Part shown: piece after piece, positions 56,501-61,600 of the stretch
Layout of the letters: each line of letters opens with the position of its first letter
Position numbering within the stretch: the first letter of the stretch is position 1
NCBI GenBank assembly: GCA_022843465.1
Contig: JALHNO010000011.1
Location: 1 to 64,000 of the forward strand
DNA: 64,000 nucleotides
Direction of reading: 5' to 3'
DNA from: Pseudomonadota bacterium
GTDB lineage: Bacteria; Pseudomonadota; Gammaproteobacteria; Xanthomonadales; Ahniellaceae
The notes under the pieces: model-generated
What the model was told of the DNA's origin: nothing
Seen by the model: only the letters and a program-made list of their open reading frames with translations
The model's database searches: none
Translations under genes and position numbers: made by a program

Positions 56501-58507
56501 GATCTGTACATCGGCGGCATCGGGCTCGCGCAGGGCTACTGGCGGGATCCTGCAAAGACGGCTGCCAGTTTCATCAGGCACCCGCACAGCGGCGAACGCC
56601 TGTACCGCACCGGCGACATGGGGCGCTACCGTGGCGACGGCGAGATCGAGTTCCTCGGCCGCCGCGATTCCCAGGTCAAGATCCAGGGTTACCGGGTAGA
56701 ACTGGGCGAGATCGAAAGCGTGCTCGATCAGCACGATGAGGTTGCCCACAGCACCGCCCACGTGGTCCTGCAACGCAATGGCAGCAGCAGTCTGGTCGGC
56801 TACGTGGTACCGGCGTCGACTGCCGCCGAGGGCGGATCAAGCGGAACCCTGAGCGACCCCGCAGAACGGCTCGCGTTCACCCTTTCGGCACGCAGCCTGC
56901 GCGACGACCTTGCGCGCGCCACACGTGTGCTGCTCCGACAACCGGAGGCCGTGTTTGCTGGCGGCGGACAGGCGCCGGAGGCAATGCGCACGGGCGGCGA
57001 GCAGGCGGCACTCGGATGCTGGCTGGGCGCGCTGGCGCGGCTTCCCGTCACTGGCGCGGCCCTTGGCAAACACTACTATCCCTCTGCGGGCAGCCTGTAT
57101 CCGGTCCAGGTCTACCTGGCGATCGGCCAGGCGCGGCCTGGTATCGCGGCCGGTGCCTACTACTACCATCCGCTCGAACACGCGCTCTGCCGACTCGGCG
57201 ATGTGCCGGCCGACCTGCCACTGACGCTTGCGCTGGTCGGCGAACACGCCGCGATCACGCCGCTCTATGGTGCCGAGGCGGCGCCATTCTGTGCGCTGGA
57301 AGCGGGTTACATGCAGCAGCTTCTCGAAGGCAATGGCCGCGCCTATGGCTGGCGACGCAGCGGATTGACGCTCGATGAGCAGGCGCCCTCCTGGTTGCCG
57401 CTGAGCCCGACTCAGCATTGTCTGGCAGTTACGCGGTGGACCTACAACGACGACGGCGAACACGCCGGCGCCGGCCAGGTGATTCCGCTGCTGGCGCGAC
57501 AAAGCTATCGCGCGTTTCAGGGCGCTGCGGAACAACTTGAGCACCTGCCCGCACTGCTGGCACGGGTGGATGGGCCTGCGCAACTGCTGGTCTATCGCAA
57601 GAACGGACACGGCGGCACCCTCAGCCGCCTGCACGCAGGCAAACTGGCGGACATCGTGACGGTCGATGCCGCTTCGGCGCCGGTATTGCACGGCCTCAAC
57701 CGTGGCATTTTCGCCGGGGCCAGCTTTGCACTGATGCTGACAAGCGACGCCGAGGCCGATGCGCTGGAACTGCACAACGCCGGTCGCACGGGTCAGTTGC
57801 TGATGACCGAGTCGCCAGCATTCGGCCTCGGCCTCTGCGCAGTCGGCAGCATCGATTCGGGCGCACTGTTTGCGGCTGCCGGGTTGCCAGCGTCGACCCG
57901 GGTGGTGCATGCCTTCATCGGCGGCGCCATCAGCGCGCAGCAGTCCAGCCAGTGGGCACCCTACAACGCCGGATCGGCGCTGGACGACTTGCCGGCACGG
58001 CTCAGGCAATACCTCGCCGAGCGCCTGCCCTCCTACATGGTACCGGCCCAGATCCTGCTGCTTGACGCCATTCCGCTGTCCAGCAATGGCAAGGTCGACC
58101 GCCGGGCACTGCCGGTACCCGAGGCCGCTGCACAACAGCAGCGCGCGCATCAGCCGCCCACGAGCGAACTCGAGCTGAAACTTGCCGCACTCTGGTGCCA
58201 GCTGCTGGGCCTGGATCAGGTTGGCATCAACGACAACTTCTTCGAGATCGGCGGAAACTCGATGCTGCTGATCCAGGCGCACCGAAGACTGCAGGAGACC
58301 CTGGGTCGCACGATTGCCATCGTCGACCTGTTCCGTCATTCCGACATCGCTGGACTGGCGCGCCACCTGCAGGGAGCAGCGGTGCAAAGCCCACTGGATT
58401 CAGCGACCGGCCTGGAGCCGGCGCGCAGTCAGGCGCAGCGCCAGCGCGCCGCGCTCCAGCAACAACGCGGGCGAGCGCGGCCGAAGCCGGCGCCACACAC
58501 CGAGTAG
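47579..58507 (+). CDS. NRPS: docking-C-A-T-C-A-T-Cy-A(Cys)[Ox]-T
   Basis: This 3642-residue protein has a TubC-type docking domain (1-57), C1 (61-505), A1 (521-1000), T1 (1034-1105), C2 (1130-1555), A2 (1578-2055), T2 (2077-2148), Cy (2171-2600), A3 (2634-3510) and T3 (3529-3598). C1 has HHIVADF instead of HHxxxDG; C2 has HHIVFDG. The Cy domain has DALIADGWS (DxxxxDxxS) and GDFTS, so it condenses and cyclises. The A3 code D-L-Y-N-M-S-L-I-W matches cysteine. A SagB/nitroreductase-like FMN oxidase domain (about 3081-3471; HYYPSAGSLYPVQVYL) is inserted after A8, as in epothilone-type modules, so a thiazole is expected. The A1 (D-L-M-V-V-A-L-T-Y) and A2 (D-A-W-A-L-G-H-V-V) codes are not assigned. 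The tail is rich in Gln/Arg. The start overlaps the PKS stop (ATGA). Confidence 0.94.
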   Translation: MSIESLVREIRQSGVELWLDAGNLKLRGPKAALTTDLVDRLRSSKPLVIDWLRENADSDQPLSSAQASLWTLYQLHPQGADYNIAYAIQLHSAVDPEALGRAFAKLVERHDVLRMRFANSEKGPRQQQIVALSVKPVCVDTSDAGLAAALQASIDQPYALEQGPPIRLHLLRSEGEDRLLVLGVHHIVADFLSMEILLDELAALYLSARDGGEARLQRPARTYADCIEEEQRYLASERAERDWQYWQQQLQGELPLLDLLPHRHRTSANDRRGDTLRLQWDADLTTAIRTAAAAQGVSVYSFLMAIYYVLLAKCSGQNDLVVGMPSTDRSENAAGNVVGHFINSLPIRLEYDGATCLDVWLKKVQAAVLGGIEHREFPFPNLVQRLAPERDPDHFPVFQTLFNWNQARRPQNGLDVLRGTDVFGAIELATSNGVNGATCDLALTIADQGSELGCTWNFVSWLYPRSFVSRIADAYRCLVEQAIAAPQRRLDQFRLLSTGVDQASFRLVAEHPDAPAPEYLMHQRFVEQAARTPDAIAVIDGDRQLSYATLDAQSARIARHLVARGAGPEQRIGLLLPRSAETIAAILGVLRSGAAYVPLDPKYPLTRLNQIVDSARPLLVIDSADVADLPLACTDRCNLGELLACEPAMAESIAIDPALTPAHLAYLIYTSGSTGTPKGAALLHGNAAALIEWALQEFNPQQRAGVLGSTSISFDLSVMEIFCALSGGTTLILVDHLFELPTGPLLDAITMIVSIPTLIDALARQRPLPPNTRSIVLAGEATSRRVADALYAALPDADVHNLYGPTEDTTYDAGAIVPKTGTARPSLGRPQPFRHAYVFDAGMNPLPADVCGEIYLGGAGLARGYYGRPDLTAERFLPDPYATIPGSRIYRSGDLGMISADGDFHCLGRLDRQVKVRGFRIELEEIERAIAGLADVVEAHVGISPGRDGTPRIVAYIVTSASKQSVEYFEQELGQRLPHYMLPARYVWLPVLPRLPNRKLDRRALPDPDQHGTEAHSAVDHDGTAATRPALSAIEQLVTGAWCDVLGIEAVAAHSHFFRLGGHSLLAAQVVARVNRALGTALAANSVLEAPVFGDFMQHVSAAQADSLQRAARGLSDAALVHHEATPTTVSYAQRRMWLLDSLATSERYAYNIPIVLKLEGPLDCERLCRSIDRHIQRHPSLRTRFVQRDGALHAEVLALPEVTLEVEYAGDDWQTIIAASARQPFDLARGPLFALRLLRTGENQHVLLLNIHHIVFDGYSTGILIDELVSAYSDDASASPRAAALSYADYAEWQQRWLDESRLDAQLAYWTRALDGAPTLLELPADHARPKRSSHRGDIVACTLPAALAERLRKLARQSDSTLFMLLYAAFTLLLSRYARQQDLIVGTPFNNRNHVLLNDVVGMFVNTLPVRTTVVPETRFADHLASVRRTLLDAYAHADLPFDRLVEVLQPERVASHNPLVQITFALEHIERLSFRGGDLDWTMVDLPQQAAKFDLSLQMRECAGELSAHFTYNTDLYTPERIAAMARHWQQLLEAIVAEPRARMHSLQFVGAAERAWLLDQVNDSALAHDVQTSVAQRILAIAAARPNAIALSDSAGDCSYAELVADATRVAGALRAAGVASEDRIAVCMSMRRDAVVAMLGVMLAGAAYVPIDRSTPAQRVAAVCADAAARLAICDELSHGLIPAGVARASVAELVARNASPTVIGVHPEQLAYVIFTSGSSGLPKGVAISHAALLNLVHWHVQRYAVDAQSRTTQIAGFGFDAAVWEIWPTLTAGGCLLIAHEDTRLDPRRLLNWLTSERADIAFLPTPLAESLLRLDESASLPLRALLTGGDRLTVAAPAESRFSLVNHYGPTENAVVATAHSVASGESMPAIGAPIGNVRAYVLDAALNPVPAGLIGELYLAGDSLARGYVGRAGWTAERFLPAPFSDTPGARMYRTGDLVTRDPAGQLHFRGRADGQIKLRGYRIELDEIRIALEACAEVSAAAVRLHAPETGAAYIAAWIVASVGSEMRGLAARLRSQLAERLPDYMLPFALTPLERLPLTANGKVDYRALPAPQPIDGGVPRTIAPRTPQEELLVGLWESLIGYSPIGVTDNFFDVGGHSLLAMQIATRIQEATGRECTVRTLLDHPTVAQLATVLARASELSGDALPVLVARPDERFEPFPLTAIQQTYLVGRQGIYELGDIATQAYSEVDVHALEPERVNLAWRKLIDRHEMLRMVLTDDLQQRILPEVPLYQVQIEDLASGSAEAEQQRLLEIRREMSESVRSGHQWPLFENRITRLGNGRWRMHTTIDALIADGWSTQLLMREFLDCYFDHEEALAPLSVSYRDYVLTEEKIRDTSAYTRSRDYWTARVDTLPGPPELPLRQTRLEQARGRFKRRSAQLPAPQWQALQQGARALGLTPTNLLLATYARTLAAWSASPRFTLNLTLFNRLPLHPQVNGLVGDFTSLTLLEVDATAPDFAHFAQRLQQQLWADLDHKHYSGVDMLRELARARADGKRAVMPVVFTSSLAHSAAGEHGSNLQERLQSFVAGDEFGSSQTSQVWIDHVVMEVDGQLLLTWEAVDDLFEAGVLDAMFSSYVEALQHLAQQDLMKLHRSSARVPAVQAERRALMNATGTAISDQSLHQLVRAQARRTPDRIAVIADDIQISYRQLWNAVSTLAASLRRQAVQPNQLVAVCMHKGWEQIVACLAIQQAGAAYLPLDAALPPARRTQLLASGEVAIVLTQADVRPDSGDGRAWVVVEQVLLTQAEAVELDDIQGINDLAYVIFTSGSTGMPKGVMIDHRGAVNTILDINRRWNIGADDRVLALSALSFDLSVYDIFGLLAVGGAIVLPGRDQVRDPEAWARLMASHQVTVFNAVPALMQLLVDTDSNRMLAPSLRLVMMSGDWIPVELPARIRRAAPHQAIEIIGLGGATEASIWSNYHTIKSVDPEWKSIPYGRPLANQWFHVLDGDLQPCPDWVPGDLYIGGIGLAQGYWRDPAKTAASFIRHPHSGERLYRTGDMGRYRGDGEIEFLGRRDSQVKIQGYRVELGEIESVLDQHDEVAHSTAHVVLQRNGSSSLVGYVVPASTAAEGGSSGTLSDPAERLAFTLSARSLRDDLARATRVLLRQPEAVFAGGGQAPEAMRTGGEQAALGCWLGALARLPVTGAALGKHYYPSAGSLYPVQVYLAIGQARPGIAAGAYYYHPLEHALCRLGDVPADLPLTLALVGEHAAITPLYGAEAAPFCALEAGYMQQLLEGNGRAYGWRRSGLTLDEQAPSWLPLSPTQHCLAVTRWTYNDDGEHAGAGQVIPLLARQSYRAFQGAAEQLEHLPALLARVDGPAQLLVYRKNGHGGTLSRLHAGKLADIVTVDAASAPVLHGLNRGIFAGASFALMLTSDAEADALELHNAGRTGQLLMTESPAFGLGLCAVGSIDSGALFAAAGLPASTRVVHAFIGGAISAQQSSQWAPYNAGSALDDLPARLRQYLAERLPSYMVPAQILLLDAIPLSSNGKVDRRALPVPEAAAQQQRAHQPPTSELELKLAALWCQLLGLDQVGINDNFFEIGGNSMLLIQAHRRLQETLGRTIAIVDLFRHSDIAGLARHLQGAAVQSPLDSATGLEPARSQAQRQRAALQQQRGRARPKPAPHTE

Positions 58508-58600
58508 TCGGGCATCACCCGCGCAATGGCCGGAGCCTGATGGCCCGGCCTTGTGCGAACCCTGCCTGCAGGCAATGAACAACACATCGAGAAAGCAATA

Positions 58601-61600
58601 ATGGATAGTGCGCGCTACAGCGATCAGGTTTTGCAGTCCGTTGCCATCATCGGCATGGCCGGCCGGTTTCCCGGCGCTGACGACCTTGCGACGTTCTGGC
58701 GCAATGTCGCCAATGGCGTCGAGTCGGTAGAGACCGTCAGCGACGAGCAGTTGCTCGCTCTGGGCGTCGACGCCGACCTGCTCGCTGATCCAAGATATGT
58801 CAAGCGTACGAGCCGGCTCAGCGATGTCCGCGGCTTCGATGCGGAGCTGTTCGATATCAGCCCGCGCGAGGCGGAGATCACCGATCCACAGCATCGCCTG
58901 CTGCTTGAATGCGCCTACGAGGCGATCGAGCATGCTGGCTACAATCCATTCGGACTGACTGCCCAGGTCGGCGTCTACGCGGGCGTCAGCATGAGCGATT
59001 ACCTGATCGCCAATGTCGCGGTACAGCCCGACTTTCTCGCATCCATTGATGGACTGCAGTTGCTCGTCGGCAGCGACAAGAGCTACGCCTGTACACGCAT
59101 TTCGCACAAGCTGAATCTGCAGGGACCCAGTGTCGCCATCGACTCTGCATGCTCGACCTCGCTGGTGGCGGTCCACATGGCGGCAAAGGCACTGCTGACC
59201 CACGAGTGCGATATGGCGCTCGCCGGCGGTGCCAAGGTCGCCGTGCCGCATGGCACCGGCTACCTGTATCAGCCAGGCAGCATCCTGTCTGCGGATGGTT
59301 CGTGCCGGCCGTTCGATGCCGCCGCCGGTGGCACCCTGCACGGCAGCGGCGTCGGCATCGTGCTGCTGAAACGACTGGCCGATGCACTCGACGACGGTGA
59401 CACCATCCATGCGGTCATCCGCGGCTCGGCAATAAACAACGACGGCAGTCGCAAGATCGGCTACACCGCTCCCGGTGTCCAGGGTCAGGCGCGCGTGATC
59501 GCACAGGCGCTGGCGGTCGCTGACGTCGAGCCCGCCAGCATCGGCTATCTCGAGTCCCACGGAACCGGCACCAGCCTGGGTGACCCGATCGAGATTGCCG
59601 CACTGAGCGAAGCATTCCTCGAGGCAGGACCGTTGGCGGCCAACTGCGCCCTGGGATCACTCAAGGGCAATATCGGTCATCTCGATGTCGCCGCCGGCGT
59701 CGCCGGACTGATCAAGACCACGCTGGTGCTGCAGCAGGCACAGCTTCCCCCCAGCGTCGGTTTTCGCCGGCCGAATCCGGAAATCGCATTCGCCGAAACA
59801 CCGTTCTTCGTCAATCAGTCGCTCAAGCCCTGGGACGGCCCCTTGCCGCGTCGCGCCGGCGTGAGTTCGTTCGGAATCGGCGGCACCAATGCGCACGTGG
59901 TGCTGGAACAGGCCCCGGAGTTGCCAACACCGGTCGCTGCCGTCGAACGTCCGCTGCATCTGGTTCGTCTGTCCGCACGCAGTGCGACGGCACTGGACGC
60001 GCTGCGTGTCCGCTTTGTCGAATTCCTTGCCGATCCCGATCGACAGCAGGCCGACATCGCCGACATTGCCTTCACCGCAAATACCGGCCGCGCCGAGTTT
60101 GCGCACCGGCTGACCGTGACCGGGCGTTGCCGGGCAGAAATCGCCGCTGCGCTTGCCGATCCGCGCAGTCCATCGGTGCGACAGGGCATCTGCATGACGC
60201 CCCGCGGCGATCGCCTGGCCTTTCTGTTCACCGGGCAAGGCGCACAGTACGCCGGCATGGGCCGCGCGTTGTACACCAGCTACCCGCCCTTCCGCGCCCG
60301 CCTCGATGCCCTGGCGGAACTGATGGCGCGCCATCTGCCGCTGGCGTTGACCGACGTACTGTGGGGTGCCCACTGCGACCAGCTGAACGACACCCGCTAT
60401 ACACAACCCGCCCTGTTCGCCTTGCAACTGGCGCTCGCGCAGACCTGGAGCGAGGACTTCGGCGTGCGGGCCGATGTCATGATGGGACATAGTGTCGGAG
60501 AGGTCAGCGCGGCTTGCCATGCCGGCGTCTTTTCCGCGGCCGACGGCATGCGGCTGATCTGCGCGCGCGCCGCGGCAATGGCCGAACACAGCGCACCGGG
60601 TGCGATGTGCTCGCTGGCGCTTTCCGTCGCCGATACCCGCCAGCATCTGCGCGCAGCCGGCGTCGATCTGGCGATCGCGGCGATCAATGGCCCGCACAGC
60701 ACCGTGGTCTCCGGTACGCCGGAGGCAATCTCGGCACTGTGCGTACGCCTGGACATCGAAAAGATTGGCTATCTCGTCTTGCCGATGCAACGCGCCTTCC
60801 ATTCGGCCATGATGGAGCCGGCCCTGGATGCCTTCCGCGCTGAACTTGCCGGGATCGAGTTCCAGACGCCGCGCTGTCCGCTGGTGTCAAACGTGAGCGG
60901 CCTGCCCGAAACCACACGGCTGGCTTCGGCCGACTACTGGATCGAACAGGCGCGGGCCACCGTGCAGTTTGAAAAATGCATGCACAGCCTGCAGCAGATG
61001 GGCGTGCGCGTGCACCTCGAAATCGGCCCGCGCGCCACCCTGGTCAAGCTGGGCCGCAGCTGTGTCCAAAACGAACCGGAGTCACCGACAAAGGCGCTGT
61101 GGCTCTCCAGCCTGGAATCCGTTGATGGTGACTGGCAGTCCCTGCTCGATGCAATTGCCGTGCTGCACGTCAATGGCGTGGCAATCGACTGGCATGGCTA
61201 CGACGCCGCCTATCCGCGCCGACGCGCAACCCTGCCAACCTATCCGTTCCAGCGCCAGCCGCACTGGTGCCTGCCCGATGCCATTCCACAAGCCGGGGCC
61301 GGGCACAACTCCGGACGTGGCGCCGGCAACACGACGATCGCGCAACCCGCAGCCCAGGCAGCAGCTGCCCGTGTAGCCGCCGGGACATCGACCGGCAGCG
61401 GGTCCGACGACTTTGCGGGTCGCGTCGCAGCCATCTGGTGCGATCTGCTGGGGCTCCCTGCAGTCGCCGACGATGACGACTTCTTTGCCCTCGGCGGCCA
61501 TTCGCTGCTGGTCGTGCAACTGGTGGCCCGCGTAGAACGTGATTTCGGCATCGCATTGCCGATGAATGCCGTGGTACAAAATCCGCGCCTGAGCGAATTC

